A stretch of DNA of 64,000 bases from Zeugodacus cucurbitae (GCF_028554725.1 NC_071671.1:53218001-53282000); one strand, 5' to 3'; shown: positions 12,191 through 24,609, counted from the first letter of the stretch. Program-made: numbers and translations. The notes: a model not told the origin generated them from the sequence alone.

Positions 12191-13150
12191 CTTCAAGCAT
12201 ATATTGGTGAGTTAGTATCTATGTGTGTATGTATGTATGTATGGGTGTTGGTATTTTGTGTGTTTAGCATGCTGTGATTATAATCAATGCATAACGCGGC
12301 AAATAAGTATAAAGATTTCATCTTACATTGCAATGAATAACAACAAAATCGTGCTGACGATGCTGATGCTGATGCTGTTGGTGGCGACGATGGCGACGGC
12401 AGCAACATGGCGCCCAAGCGACGGCACTCGTTCTATCGCTTTAACTAGCGCGGTGAAACTCGTTTGCTCAGCGTCGGCAGCTGCGGTAACCTACATGTAC
12501 CGTTATGCACATGCACTTTCACTACTTTTTATGGTAAAAAGACAAACAAACACACTCACTAACACACCTATAAAAACAGTTTCTTGTATGTGTGCGCCTG
12601 TTGCAGTTGGCCGCTCAGTCCTTCCGTCGCTTATTTGCTTGCTCGCTTGTTTGTTGTTTGCGCTTGTGTTTGTGCGTGTGTGTGTCTAGGTGCATTTGCA
12701 TTTAGTTCGTCGCCTCTGCTTTTCGGTTAGTTTTGGTGGCTTTTGCGTTTAGCAAGTCAGTAATTTGCTGCTTTCTCACTTCTTCTTCACTGCATTTTTC
12801 GTTTACATTCACTTTGTTGTTGCTTCACTGTTGGCGTTTACTCAATTTCTGGTTGTGCACACACACACACACACACATCCACACAAGTTGGCTGAGCAGC
12901 TGCTTAGCTTTTGTGGGTGCAATTGCACACGAAAGTGTTAATTGCAAGTTGATTTTGCGTTTTCTCGGTTTTCAACTAGTTCTTGGCGGCAAGAATTAAG
13001 TTTGTTTTTTTGGTTAATTATTTGCTTAATTTCTGGTTTACTTTTGATTATGTTTTACAAGTTGTTAACTGCGCGTTGCTTTTTGTTGTTGTTTTTGATT
13101 TTGTGTTTTGGAAGCTTTTGTGTTTTTAGTCGCTTCTGGTTCTGATTAGA
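12191..13150. other. GC-richer block with TG/CA repeats, possible 5' exon on the minus strand
   Basis: Contains GATGCTGATGCTG-type triplets (12358-12376) and a CA run (12857-12878). On the minus strand an ATG near 12409 opens a Ser/Pro/Ala-rich ORF that reaches a possible donor (CAAT|GTAAGA) about 80 bases later. No homology is recognised. TTG/TGC bias on the plus strand is what a CAA-rich minus-strand leader would look like. Confidence 0.25.
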
Positions 13151-14908
13151 TTAGAAAGGTAAACCAAAATTAAGGTCGTGATGAGGTTAGTGGTAGTTTG
13201 TATGGCAAATTTTTGTAGAAATTGAATGCTTTTATTTATATAATTTTTTAATTTTTATCCTTTGCTTTGTTGTTAGTACTTGTTTAAATTTATATTACAT
13301 TTCATTTTACTTTTATACATTTTTTTAATTATTTATATTTTTTTATGATTTTCTAATTATATCTAATGATTTAATGTTGTTGTTTTTAAGTTTGTTACTA
13401 ATGGTAATTTATTTGGAATGTTTTATATTAATTTTCAAAGCTATGCATGTTTTTACTAAAAATATTTATTTCTGAATTTGTATAGCATACCTTTAGGAGC
13501 AATTTGAAAATTCAACTCAAACTATAGAGTAAGTCTAAGTATATATGAAAAACGGATAATAGACCACAAGACTAGTTCCAATTTCATGAAATATTAATTA
13601 GTCTCTTGTTAGGAACATTTTGCGAATATGAGACATGTAGATATAGGTCTGGTAATTTTACTTGAAACATTTGGAGTTGTGTAGTGAAATGCGTTTAGTT
13701 AGTAATTCGAATTTCACTTGAAAAAAATATGCCTCACAAAATGGCACTATGAAAAGTCGATTCTTCCACTAATACTAATACTTAATTATTGGAAAATTTT
13801 AATGAAACATTTTTCCTTGTGCCACTGGTATGTCCGCCAGCCTATTCGAGTATGCCTTGGTTTTCAATGTACTATGTGGAAAAAAATACATTGTTATAGA
13901 AAATATTTATCGGAGTGTCTTCATTCTTTTAATTTAATTATCAAAATCAACTATTTAGGTTTTTAATTCAATTCACATTTTATTATTGAGAATACTCACA
14001 AATTCTATACTGATAAATGTGACAAAAAAATGTATTTAGAAGTAGTAGAAGTAGAAGTTGTATACTTACATAACATTACTGATTAAATCAATTGCAATTT
14101 GTGTAGCAATATTAATTTTAAATGTATAGTTTTGGTTTATGTAAATAAGAAACAAATCTAATATAAATGCAATTTTCTAAAAATATATGTTATTCGCACC
14201 ATCTATCGGCATATTATGTTCATTATATTCTAGTAATAACTTTGGAGTCACAATCAAATGATCATTCTGTATTTATTTAGTCATCAAGTCTTATATTAAA
14301 GTTTCCTATAGGTTAAAGAAAAATTATTTTTCTTTGAATTTGACTATTTCCAGTGCTATTATTTCCTATTTTTTCACTAGTACGAGTGTTTTGATTTTAA
14401 TAAATTGCCTGTTATATAATTGTAAATTTTTTATATGTGCCGCTTTTAAATTTTCACTATTTTTATTTATTTTTAATTTCATTATTTGCTGCTTATTTTT
14501 TTTTTTTAATTTCAATTATTAGAATTGAATTTAATGAATCTAAATTAAATGATTCTTTGTTTGGTTTATTTTATGTCATTGGAACTTATTTATAATAACT
14601 TTACTTTATTTGTTTTAAATTTTAAATTCAATTCTTTTTTTTTAATTAATGTTTTTTTCAATATTTTTATTTTACGCAATTTAATTTAATTTTAATTGTT
14701 TTATTTTATTTATCATTAGAGTGAAGTTATAAGTTACATTTTTTAAAACATTTTTATTTTGGCATTGTATTTACATTTATTTTAGGTATATTTTCATTAT
14801 TTCTTTTTATCCGCTTTAAAAATCAAAATTTAAAAAAATATTTATTTTTCAACTTTAGTTATCCTTTTTTATAAAAAAAATGTATAATAAAACAATTTTA
14901 TATAAATA
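13151..14908. other. extremely AT-rich, T-biased sequence
   Basis: Long T-rich tracts on the plus strand with almost no G/C-containing words; no genes. The same composition resumes after 15371 and runs to 16430. Confidence 0.5.
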
Positions 14909-15369
14909 CAGTGGAACTTCTTTAACTCGAATCACCATAATTCACAAAAAAAAACTTCGAGTTACAGAAATTTTCATTAAAACATACATTTTTCAAAAAG
15001 CTGTAAAATATAGATTTACCCACAGTTTTAGTTATTTACTTCACAAAAAGATTTATTTAAATTCATTAAATCATGTATTCTGTAGTTTTGTTTGTTACAC
15101 TTTGCTATTGTTTGACTCTTGCCTTTGTTACACGATGTATGAAATCTATAAGTGTAGTATCATATTTTTTGTTCGCCTCCATACGAATATAGGGACTCCT
15201 TTAAAATGGTTTCTTGATAGTAAAATTTTAAATTTTGTATTATGCCCTGGTCGAAAAGTTCGACTTATGGAACGAAATTTGTATGAAATTTGACTTGTAT
15301 GGCCAATTTAAGAGTTCGAGTTATGGAGATCTTCGACTTATAGAAGTTCGGGTTATTTAAGTTCCATTG
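14909..15369. mobile_element. pogo/Tigger-like nonautonomous DNA transposon (461 bp)
   Basis: Ends are CAGTGGAACTTC...TAACTCGAA and, read inward from the right, CAATGGAACTTA...TAACCCGAAC, flanked by TA on both sides (14907, 15370). CAGT ends with TA duplication are typical of the pogo/Tigger group. Subterminal direct and inverted copies of CGA(C/G)TTA.(A/G)GAA motifs lie near the right end. No transposase is recognisable. Confidence 0.6.
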
Positions 15370-15371
15370 TA

Positions 15372-16430
15372 TTTATAAACATTGTATAATATTTTTTATT
15401 ATTAAATTATATTTTTATTATTTTTTATTATATGCCTTTAAAACTAGTTGTTTCATTTTATCATTTTATACGTAAGCATTTAATTGAATTTATTTTTATG
15501 AAATTTTTTAGTTTCATTTTATTTAATTTTATACTGTTTGTTTTATTTTTCTAGTTTTAACTTTTTGAATTATTTTTAATTTTTATTTTTTAAGTCCCTT
15601 TCTAAAAATATAACATTTGTAATTAATGTACCATATTTTATTTTGGTTCAATTCATATTTTAAATAATAGTTTTTTTAATATTATTTTATGCAAACATGT
15701 TTTTACCTTTCTATATATGTTTTTATTTTATTTCATCTATTTTTATATAATAATTTAGTTTTAATATTTGGGTTTTTTATTTTATTTTTTTATACCTTTT
15801 TTTATTGATAACTAATTTTTATTATTATGTTTATTGTTTTTAAATTGTCTTCCCTCATTTAATTTAATTTAATCATTTATATTAATTTCTTTTCCACCAC
15901 CTTACCTTCTGTGCCTCTCAATTTTTGTGTGTTAATATACTTATTTGGATTTAATTACATCTTATTTTGACCTTGTAAAGTAGTTCATCATATTTTTGAT
16001 TTTTTTTAATTTGATTTTATAGATAATTTTGTTAATTATTTACACTTATTTATTTTCCATTTCACCTTTTGACATTTTTATTTTTCACTTATAAAAAATA
16101 CTTTGTGCTTACTTGCTTTAAAGAAACCGTTAACTTGTTAGTTTGCATTATTTACAAAAATTGCTTAAGTTAGTTTTAGTAAGTTTTGAGTTCTTTGTAA
16201 GAACTGTAGGCATGAATTCAAAATAAAAAAAAATAAGATTATCAGTTTAATTTATATTTAATATTTATTATTATTAATAATAAATTTTGAAATTTGTTTA
16301 CAAACTGGACTTCACTTGGGTATTAGTTTAAGTTAATTTCTTATTTATTTACTTATTTAATTTATTTTTTTTTTATAACTTCAATTTATCTTCTAAATTA
16401 TTATTAATTTTACTTTTTATTTATTTATTA
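15372..16430. other. extremely AT-rich sequence
   Basis: Continuation of the T-rich domain; TTTTATTTTATTT words dominate. No gene or repeat ends. Confidence 0.5.
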
Positions 16431-17340
16431 TTATGATAGAAGACAGTTTGCCTTTTTGTTTTTGCGTATAGATTGCGAAAAGAGGGTGTGGTGTTGTAGT
16501 CCACGGCGATAGTAAGTGTTGTAGCAAATGAATGAAAAACCGTTCTGATCACTGCTGCCCAGCTGCCACAGCTGTTGAGCCTCGACTGCTCGCTGGAGCA
16601 TGACGCGCCACAGCAAGTTGCTTAACTAACGCCACTTGCTTGCTACACACCCTTACGGCATAATGCGACTGTGTGTGTGTGTGGCGGCCAATAAGGTGTT
16701 GCTGGCTGGCTGACTGCCACAAGTGTTGCAAGTAAGATCAGCGCGCGCCAACGAAAAGCACCGCTGCCGACCAACTTCCGACTACAACTTCGGACGTCGT
16801 TTAGGCGTCGGAAATGGCATCGTGTACCGAATATGACGATTTATGGATGGCGCGTAGCAGCGTCGTCACGACACGGACTACAGCGATAAGCAGGACAGTT
16901 GAAGTCTGCACTTTTACCTGGTGTGTGGTGGCAGGTGTTGCTGCCACACTTGTGGATAGTTTGGTGAGGATGACTTTGAGGGTGGTCAATAGTGGTGGTG
17001 TGCAAGGTGTTGGGGTGTGGTGTGTGTGTCTACTGGTCCGGTGTTGTTGTTGTATGCGCTCAAACAATATTGCAACACTTTATAGGTCGCATGCTGCTCG
17101 GTACGATTTAGCGGCCGAATGAAGTGTAACGAGTCGAGTGCGGTGTAACGGTATTTATGACAGTGTATGCGCTTTTGAAAATGCGTGTGTGTGCGTGTAC
17201 CGCGCCCACTTCACAATGCCATTAAATGGCGTGAATGCAACAGCATTGAGTTGCATCCAAGTGGCGCTGTTTTGGAGCAGTCTTTTTATTTGCTCGGATT
17301 TGTTTTCAATTTTGAAGGAGTTTGTTTATTTATTTTAGAA
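16431..17340. other. GC-richer conserved-looking block
   Basis: The GC content jumps and GTGGTGTG/TTGTTG words are frequent. Both strands have overlapping open frames, but they are low-complexity and lack convincing splice sites, so I do not call an exon. Likely regulatory or untranslated DNA of a larger gene. Confidence 0.35.
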
Positions 17341-18120
17341 CTTTCTGATTTTTCTACTTTTATTTTAGACTTTGCTGATTATTTGTTTATTATAATTTTT
17401 TTTTATCAAAAATTTTAACTTCAAAATAAAATGTATATTTTGGAGCTTCGAAAAAATTGCGGTTTCGAATTTTATTAAATTTACTTTAAGAAATTTTTCA
17501 AAAAAATTTCGATTTTTGTTATGTTTTTTTTCAAGCTTTTGTGTCGTTTTCGAACTTTCTTTGAGGTATTTTTTCCATTTACTATTTACAAGGTTTATGT
17601 TGTTATTTTATTCGTTTTTACTTTTTAATTTCATTTGAAATAGTTTATTTTTTTTATTTCTTGTCTTAAATAGTCTTTCTCCGTAGAGTTTTCTTCAAAG
17701 AATTTGTATCAATATTTTATATTGAAATTTTTTTACAGTAATATTTTGTCTTTATAAATTACTTTGCGTTCCCATTTTATTTAGAATTCAAAGAAAACTG
17801 TTCTAGGTAAATGATTCGAACATGAATTTTCAATTTTTTTAATTCAAAATTATTTTTTATTTTTTCAAAAATTTCAAACATATTTTTCCAATTTTTGTTT
17901 AAATAAATTTTCACGCCCTTAATATGTCTGTTGAATTATTAAAATTTTCTTTTGTTAAAAGAATTTTTCACAGTCTCCTGATGGAATACTTTTTTCTTCA
18001 TTTCTCACGTTCTTTATATATTTCTATTTGAATATTTCAACACTTTTTTTAAATTTTCAAAATCCTCAAAAAACACTTTTAACCGTTACACTACAAATAT
18101 ACACTTCGAAATTCAACTAC
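17341..18120. other. T-rich AT-rich spacer
   Basis: Long TTTT and TTTCAAAAA words; no gene. Confidence 0.45.
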
Positions 18121-19650
18121 TTTGCTCGCGAACTGCCTTCCGTTAGCTGCTGTTTTGTCTTACTAAATAGTTTTGTTGTTGTTGCTCATCTCAGCTTATT
18201 TTGATTTGATAACTATTGCATTTGTTTTTGTAATTTGTATTTGTTGTAATGTGTGTTCTTGTAATTCTTGTATGTAAGTCCACTAAGAAGCTTTAGCCTT
18301 AGCTTCAAGCTTCAGCTCGGAAGCGCTATCAACTACACCGTTGCGTGGGAAATTATAAACTGAATCCTCGTTGGTCCAGTCAAGTCTTCAGCTGCTTTGC
18401 TCAGCTCTGTCTCACTTTACATGCGCTTGGCCAACGCTCAATTTAGTGTGCGGCAGCTGCTGCTAAGAAAGAAAGTGGTCCTCGCAGCAGCAGCAGTAGC
18501 AGCAGCGGCAGCAACAGTAAACAGCATCTGTTCGTTCGCCATTACTCGTTCGTTTCAAGTTCGCCCTTTCGTACGCGCTTTGCTGCTGCCCTTGATGTCG
18601 CCGCCGCCGCCGCCTCGACCACTCGGCTTGTGCTCGCAGTTCTTATCAGCTTGCCGCTCGTCGTGTTGGTGTTCGCGTGACTTCGTTTATTTTCGTGTTT
18701 TTTTTTTTGTTTTTACAATTTTTCTAAAGCATACTTTTGGGAAGCAACACGTTGAAAGAAATGTGAGTGAGTGAGTTCTCATTGTCGGCGCTCTCTCAAG
18801 TGCGAGTCTGCGAGTTGAGTGCATACATTTGCTCTCTGCGCTCTCTTACAACTATTAACTGCATGTTTTTGTTGTTTTCTCTGTGCCAGCTGGCAATGCT
18901 GTCGTCACTCACCAGCCTCTCCCGCACTCAATTGCGCTCTTTCAATTGACTCACTCACTCAACTGGCTTGTAATTTGCTCTCTTCCATCACTGTCACGTG
19001 TTGCATGCCACTTGAGTGTAAGCTCTGTAGCCTTCTAGAAATGCATTTTGCTGTTGCTGCTATTGTTGTTGTTGTTTTAAATAAGCTGATAACACTGATA
19101 GGGGCGGTGGCGATGGCCTTCGTCAGCAGCTGCTGCCGTTGCTGCTCTGTCATTATGCCTCGTTTGTGCATCACCAACTTTATTATTGTTGTTTTCATGC
19201 TGTTGCAAGTGCATTGTTGTTGGCTGGTTGGTATAGCTATTGTTTTTCTTGTTGTTTAAGGTGTGGTAAGTGGGTGTGTTATTTGCATGCATTCAGCAGT
19301 CGTAACTCTCTCCGTATGTGTGTTTGTGTGCCCATGCATGTCTGTTGCTGTTGTTGATGTTGTTGTGGCAAGCGTTTTTTGTAAACACCGCGCTTCCATG
19401 TATTGTCTGTTTGGGGTTTCGTTGCAGCTCGTCAAGTTTGTGTGTAGTTCTTGTTGTTTTTAGACGAAGTTGCCAGTATAATAATTGCAGTTTAAGGGCT
19501 TCACAGTTAAAACTACACTTTTTAGAGAAGCTCTGCGCTGATCTATTTAATTCAATTCCGAGTTTATTTTTAAACAAAAGTAATAAAATTAAAGTTCTGA
19601 GTTTAGTGAATCTGAATTACTTTAAAACTTGTTGAATGCGTGTTTTAACC
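18121..19650. other. GC-richer block with CAG-type triplets; possible promoter/5' UTR region
   Basis: TATAAA at 18354 is followed by GTCCAGTCAAGTC (possible initiator at 18378-18382). Beyond that lie a GC-rich leader-like stretch with a CAG run (18486-18513), a GCC run (18600-18613) and CT-rich sequence. Overlapping ORFs on both strands are low-complexity. Function is inferred only from composition. Confidence 0.3.
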
Positions 19651-19837
19651 ATTTCTCTCGTCGACTACAAGTCACATACTTGTAGCGAGGAAATTGGACG
19701 CAAAATTGGAAGATTCCAGAATATCGGTAGATTTGATGCGGAAAATATCATCTTTGTCTTGCTTATTGCAGACGAAATGGCTTTCTGATATCTTAAAATG
19801 TTCCAATGTTGAAGAATATTTGTCTTGGCTGAAGATG

Positions 19838-20004
19838 AGTGATGAGCGATATTGTTATTTTTAAATTACTGTGATTTCATATTGCTATTGCGATTACAAC
19901 TCTGCTATTCAATAATTCACTGCTAATTACAATAATTGATCGCAGTTGCTATATGCGATCACAGTGAATAAAGTCACCGGTAGTAAAATATCGCTTATCA
20001 TTAC
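19838..20004 (-). mobile_element. hAT-like MITE, short version (167 bp)
   Basis: Ends AGTGATGAGCGATATT and, inward from the right, GTAATGATAAGCGATATT. Flanked by the 8-bp duplication tgaagatg / tgaagata. Read on the minus strand it aligns with both ends of the 502-bp element at 10589-11090, lacking that copy's central part. Confidence 0.7.
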
Positions 20005-20189
20005 TGAAGATATGTGTGTCGGTTTTCTGCTTAATGCACTAATGCAAACAGCTGTAGCTGATCAGATAATCAAAGAACAATTGTTACCCGACTTATGATA
20101 AATATTGGTATCAATATTTATTTTATTTATTTATTTATTTATCAATAGATTGCCGAAAAGCTGTATTTAACCTCAGCATATACTCCACC

Positions 20190-20545
20190 AAATTAGGGTC
20201 GCCCTTGGTCTTAGCAAGGTTCAGCTCGCCATAATCATAGGTGTCCGTACTGGACAGTGCCCGATGGCACTAAATGCCATGTGGCTAAATATCCTAACGG
20301 ATGATAGATTGAGTCATCGAGACATTTTCTCCTTCATTCGGAGAACCAGTTGAACTGTCCCGATTACAAATTAGTAGCCTTTACAAATTCGGACACGGCT
20401 CAAAGCGCTTCGTGCATTCATTTTGAGAGTTTGTGTCATCACAAAATACTGGTTCTAGTTGTTTAAGTGGAATCTCCGGTTGCACAGGTATCAGCCCTTT
20501 AACCTAATCTAACCTAATCCATGGTATTCTTTAGTATTCATGTAA
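20190..20545 (+). pseudogene. 3' fragment of an R1/I-like non-LTR retrotransposon
   Basis: Plus-strand reading gives ITGVRTGQCPMA followed shortly by LSHRDIFSFIRRTS and a stop. This resembles the conserved C-terminal end of R1-type polyproteins (ITG.LTGHCP... and ...FIRRT), with the zinc-binding part between them deleted. The 3' tail ends in TAACCTAATCTAACC, typical of such elements. 5'-truncated and decayed. Confidence 0.5.
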
Positions 20546-20933
20546 AGTCCAGTTAATCACTTATTACTCATTGATAGCTTGAAAGAATAGTTCACAAAAT
20601 ACTTCACAAATCTGTTGTCTGATCGTTCTGAATGTCCATATTTCTCGAATAAAATATCCTCATAAAGTGGACATAATAGAAATGATAACTTTCTTGGGGC
20701 ACTAAAAAATTACAATCTCTGCGTGTTTGAGCCAATTTTGAGACTCTATACCAAAATAAAATCTTAAAATTTTGACTTAAATTCGAGTTAAAGATTTTAT
20801 TCGTGTACATAACTCAGGATGGCAATAAAAAATACATATAGTAGTCAAGGTTTCTGTTAAATTGATTTGTTTAGCATTAGTCAAATGAAAGTAGTTTTTT
20901 GCTAATAATTGTATTATTTTATCTTCATAATTA

Positions 20934-21877
20934 ACGGGTGATTTTTTTGAGGTTAGGATTTTCATGCATTAGTATTTGACAGATCACGTGGGATTTCAGA
21001 CATGGTGTCAAAGAGAAAGATGCTCAGTATGCTTTGACATTTCATCATGAATAGACTTACTAACGAGCAACGCTTGCAAATCATTGAATTTTATTACCAA
21101 AATCAGTGTTCGGTTCGAAATGTGAAATCCGCTTTTTTATCGACAAATTTTGTTCAGCGATGAGGCTCATTTCTGGTTGAATGGCTACGTAAATAAGCAA
21201 AATTGCCGCATTTGGGGTGAAGAGCAACCAGAAGCCGTTCAAGAACTGCCCATGCATCCCGAAAAATGCACTGTTTGGTGTGGTTTGTACGCTGGTGGAA
21301 TCATTGGACCGTATTTTTTCAAAGATGCTGTTGGACGCAACGTTACGGTGAATGGCGATCGCTATCGTTCGATGCTAACAAACTTTTTGTTGCCAAAAAT
21401 GGAAGAACTGAACTTGGTTGACATGTGGTTTCAACAAGATGGCGCTACATGCCACACAGCTCGCGATTCTATGGCCATTTTGAGGGAAAACTTCGGAGAA
21501 CAATTCATCTCAAGAAATGGACCCGTAAGTTGGCCACCAAGATCATGCGATTTAACGCCTTTAGACTATTTTTTGTGGGGCTACGTCAAGTCTAAAGTCT
21601 ACAGAAATAAGCCAGCAACTATTCCAGCTTTGGAAGACAACATTTCCGAAGAAATTCGGGCTATTCCGGCCGAAATGCTCGAAAAAGTTGCCCAAAATTG
21701 GACTTTCCGAATGGATCACCTAAGACGCAGCCGCGGTCAACATTTAAATGAAATTATCTTCAAAAAGTAAATGTCATGAACCAATCTAACGTTTCAAATA
21801 AAGAACCGATGAGATTTTGCAAATTTTATGCGTTTTTTTTTTTAAAAAAGTTATCAAGCTCTTAAAAAATCACCCTT
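20934..21877 (+). mobile_element. rosa-like DD41D Tc1/mariner deletion derivative, copy 1 (944 bp)
   Basis: Ends ACGGGTGATTTTTT and (inward) AAGGGTGATTTTTT, with TA on each side (20932-20933 and 21878-21879). It holds a transposase gene missing its middle. It is almost identical to the inverted copy at 45359-46302, with the same deletion. Autonomous relatives of this group are about 1.3 kb (from memory). It sits directly against the start of a jockey fragment. Confidence 0.9.
21047..21770 (+). pseudogene. internally deleted DD41D transposase
   Basis: The original ATG at 21047 opens MNRLTNEQRLQIIEFYYQ, the start of the DNA-binding helix-turn-helix. After about 26 codons an internal deletion joins it out of frame to the catalytic part, and translation stops at TGA 21161. 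The catalytic part stays open from about 21150 to 21770. It has D in FSDEAHF, D 93 residues later in FQQDGATCHT, and D in LTPLDYFLWG with 41 residues between, the DD41D spacing of the rosa family. The C-terminus ends LNEIIFKK. It lacks most of the DNA-binding region and has no proper start, so it should not make active transposase. Relative to copy 2 one A is missing at the junction, creating an extra stop. Confidence 0.9.
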
Positions 21878-21879
21878 TA

Positions 21880-22926
21880 TATAGGAAAAAGTCTTCAGGA
21901 CACGATAATATTACTCCAAAAATGTTAATTGAGTTGCCAAATCTTGCTATATCAGTGCTCTCTTTGCTCTTTAATGCAATTCTTGGTTTCGGGTACTATC
22001 CAATTTCGTGGAAAAAGTCGCAGATCATCATGATATATAAACCTGGAAAAGACTTAACACAACCATCTTCCTACAGACCAATAAGTCTCTTACCATGTCT
22101 TTCCAAAATATTCGAAAAAGTTTTACTATCAAAAATGTCTCCTTTCCTCCACGAAAATAATATAATACCAACCCACCAATTCGGGTTTCGTGCTAAACAT
22201 GGCACAGTGGAGCAAGTGAATAGAACTACAAACGAAATAAGGAAAGCATTCGAGCACAGAGAGTACTGTTCAGCTATTTTTCTCGATGTAGCTCAGGCGT
22301 TCGATAAGGTCTGGCATGTAGGCCTTTTATGGAAAATCAAAAACGTTTTACCTTACGAATTGCATAAAACATTGGAGTCATATTTAAGAAATAGGAAATT
22401 TACAGTTAAAGTAGCAGATTTTATATCAGAAGAACGAGCAATAAGGGCCGGTGTACCTCAGGGCAGTGTATTAGGCCCTACTCTGTACATAATATATACA
22501 GCAGACATTCCAATAGCTAATAACGTATTGACATCCACTTTTGCGGATGACACAGCCATAGTAAGCCGAAACAAATGCCCCATTAGAGCATCAAGAGTAT
22601 TAGAGGAGCACTTAACTTGTGTCGAAGAATGGCTAGCCAACCGATTTGGATGTATGGTATTCAACTGTGGGGTACGACCTGTGCAACCAACATTGATATA
22701 ATTCAGAGATTCCAATCTACAATGCTTAGAACAATAACGGGTTCACCATGGTACATGCGTAATGAAAATATCCATAAGGATCTTGATATTCCTATGGTAA
22801 AGAAGGAAATAGAGGACAGCTGAAAGAAATATATTTCTAAACTTCGTGAACATCCAAACCCATTGGCAAATGCCTTGGTACATTCCAATCAAACTCGTTT
22901 AAAAAGAAGAGATCTACCTGCCTACT
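21880..22926 (+). pseudogene. reverse transcriptase of a jockey-like LINE (deleted)
   Basis: The frame from 21880 reads a typical LINE reverse transcriptase: SGHDNITPKML, YRPISLLPCLSKIFEK, HQFGFRAKHGT, FLDVAQAFDKVWH, GVPQGSVLGPTLY and the catalytic FADD box (TFADDTAIV). Near 22630 the frame shifts into the jockey C-terminal region (PIWMYGIQLWGT, ILRTITG-like LRTITGSPWY, then HPNPLA and a terminal LKRRDLPAY before TAA). About a hundred codons between the FADD box and PIWMYG are missing. A further TGA at 22821 interrupts the end. The endonuclease and ORF1 are absent. Clade assignment rests on the C-terminal motifs, from memory of jockey/Doc-type proteins. Confidence 0.82.
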
Positions 22927-23075
22927 AAAGAGCATCGTTCTACCAAAAAGCTCAAACACATTCTTGAGCTTACTTAGTTGTAAATAGATTTAAGATTTTA
23001 ATACTTATTGTTAGGCTTTAAACAAAGCAGATTCAATAAATAAAGAAATATTGGAAAAAAATAATAATAATTATA
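21880..23075 (+). mobile_element. jockey-clade LINE, 5'-truncated with internal deletion
   Basis: Contains a partial reverse transcriptase and C-terminal domain followed by a 3' UTR, AATAAATAAA near 23033 and an A-rich tail. The 5' part is absent. A rosa-like element abuts its left end through a TA duplication. Confidence 0.8.
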
Positions 23076-23079
23076 TAGG

Positions 23080-23720
23080 CATTACTCCTTTCTTTTATAC
23101 ATTTTTTTATCCTTTTCCAATATTAACATATTTTGCGAATAATGACTTTCAAAATGGCCCTGCTTCGCGGAATTTTTCAAAAGTTGCTTTAAATCACTAC
23201 AATCACTATATAACAACATGTTCTTACAATTCAGTCTAAGCACAAACGGGTCTATCTAAGAAGTAAATGAACCTCATAATTTATAATACTTTAATCTCTA
23301 AACTTATTTCCATACTCAAGAAGTTATTTTAAACAAGTTGCGGATATCTTCTATGTATCAACAAATTGCAATATCCATTGTTTAAAAAGAACTAATTTTC
23401 ATTGTAATAATGTACCCCAGTTAAATAATTATATGCGCATTTCTGCTTTTGTTTATATTTCTTATTCATTTTTATTTTTTGGATTTCGGTAAATGTGGAT
23501 TAAAAGGTTGATATGTTCCCGTTACTATGCAACGAAAATTGTTTCATACTTTTCTCGTTCGTTCTACCGTTAAGAATATGCTTGTGAATTGGGTATTGCA
23601 TAGTAAATATGTATATGTGCAAAATCAGTTAAGCGGACCTTTCTTACTGATAATGTCGCAGCAAAAACTTTTTTTGCTAAATATTGTTTTCAAAATTATT
23701 GTAGCTGCATGAAATCGGTT
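23080..23720. other. AT-rich flank, possibly including the 5' end of a Tc1-like element
   Basis: No gene. Terminal repeats of the adjoining Tc1-like fossil were not located. Confidence 0.35.
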
Positions 23721-23724
23721 CCAA

Positions 23725-24600
23725 AATGGCACTAGACCAAAGCGACATCGCTTCTTAAAAACCTCACTAATTATGGTATAGTGCGACGCCGCGGACGAAA
23801 AACAACATTGATGAGCGGTGCGAAAGGATGATTCGACGTCTAGTAGTTGCGGACTTGATAAGCAGCGATCAAATATGGACCTAGTTAAGACAGAAAATCA
23901 CAATAAATATAATTTTTCCAATTATACATAAAAATCAGTTTCTGAAACACACCTCCATGGCACCTAAACCAACGCTAAAGAAAGACACAATAAGCACATT
24001 TGAGATTTGCAAATAAATACCAATTCTGTGCCGATGAGTGATAGAATACAGTCTTTAGTGATGAAAAAAAAATAAATTTGGTCGGCCCAGGTTATTGCAA
24101 GAACTATTGGAGAGATTCGCACCAGGAACGACGGTCCTAATTCAAGCGATGTTTTGGAAGCGGTACCTTGATTTCATGGGCTGCATTTTGCTGCTGTGGA
24201 AAGCTATATACATGTTTTATATTCACTCAAATGAATGCTAATATCAATGTAGATCTTTTGGACAGCGAGTTAATAAAATTTGCTGGCAATATTTATGGCA
24301 TATAACTGGACATATCGAAAGGATAACGCTTCAATCCACACAAGGAACATCTTTAACGACCGGAAAATTCCGGTATTACAATGTGCAGCCTAAATTCTAT
24401 TGAGGATCTCTGGGGGACCTCTCTGCTCCTGTTTTCCAAAACGGAAGGCAGTTTGAGACAGTACGTCACCTTAAATTAGCCATAAAGCGAGAATTTGCCA
24501 ATATTTACATAACTATTCTACAGTCAGTAGTTAATTCTCTGATTAAGCGGCTTAATTTAGTTTTAAAACATAAGGACAATTCTACTGACTATTAAAATAA
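23725..24600 (+). pseudogene. decayed Tc1-like transposon
   Basis: Broken frames give a recognisable Tc1 transposase order. ALDQSDIA and MIRRLVVADLISSDQIW come from the DNA-binding part. Then FSDEKK (first Asp), LISWAAFCCCGKLYTCF (Tc1 .VWGAF..GK), NVDLLDSELIKFAG, ASIH-like NPH and LNSIEDLWG (third acidic residue, normally LNPIENLWG) follow. At least five frameshifts or stops make it non-functional. Terminal inverted repeats not found. Confidence 0.72.
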
Positions 24601-24609
24601 ACATTTCTT

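Noticed and set aside
14880..15293. 137-codon ORF
   Set aside because: It lies almost entirely inside the pogo-like element's noncoding sequence and has no family resemblance.
18397..18774. 125-codon Ala/Pro-rich ORF
   Set aside because: Triplet-repeat DNA gives open frames on several strands; no recognisable domain.
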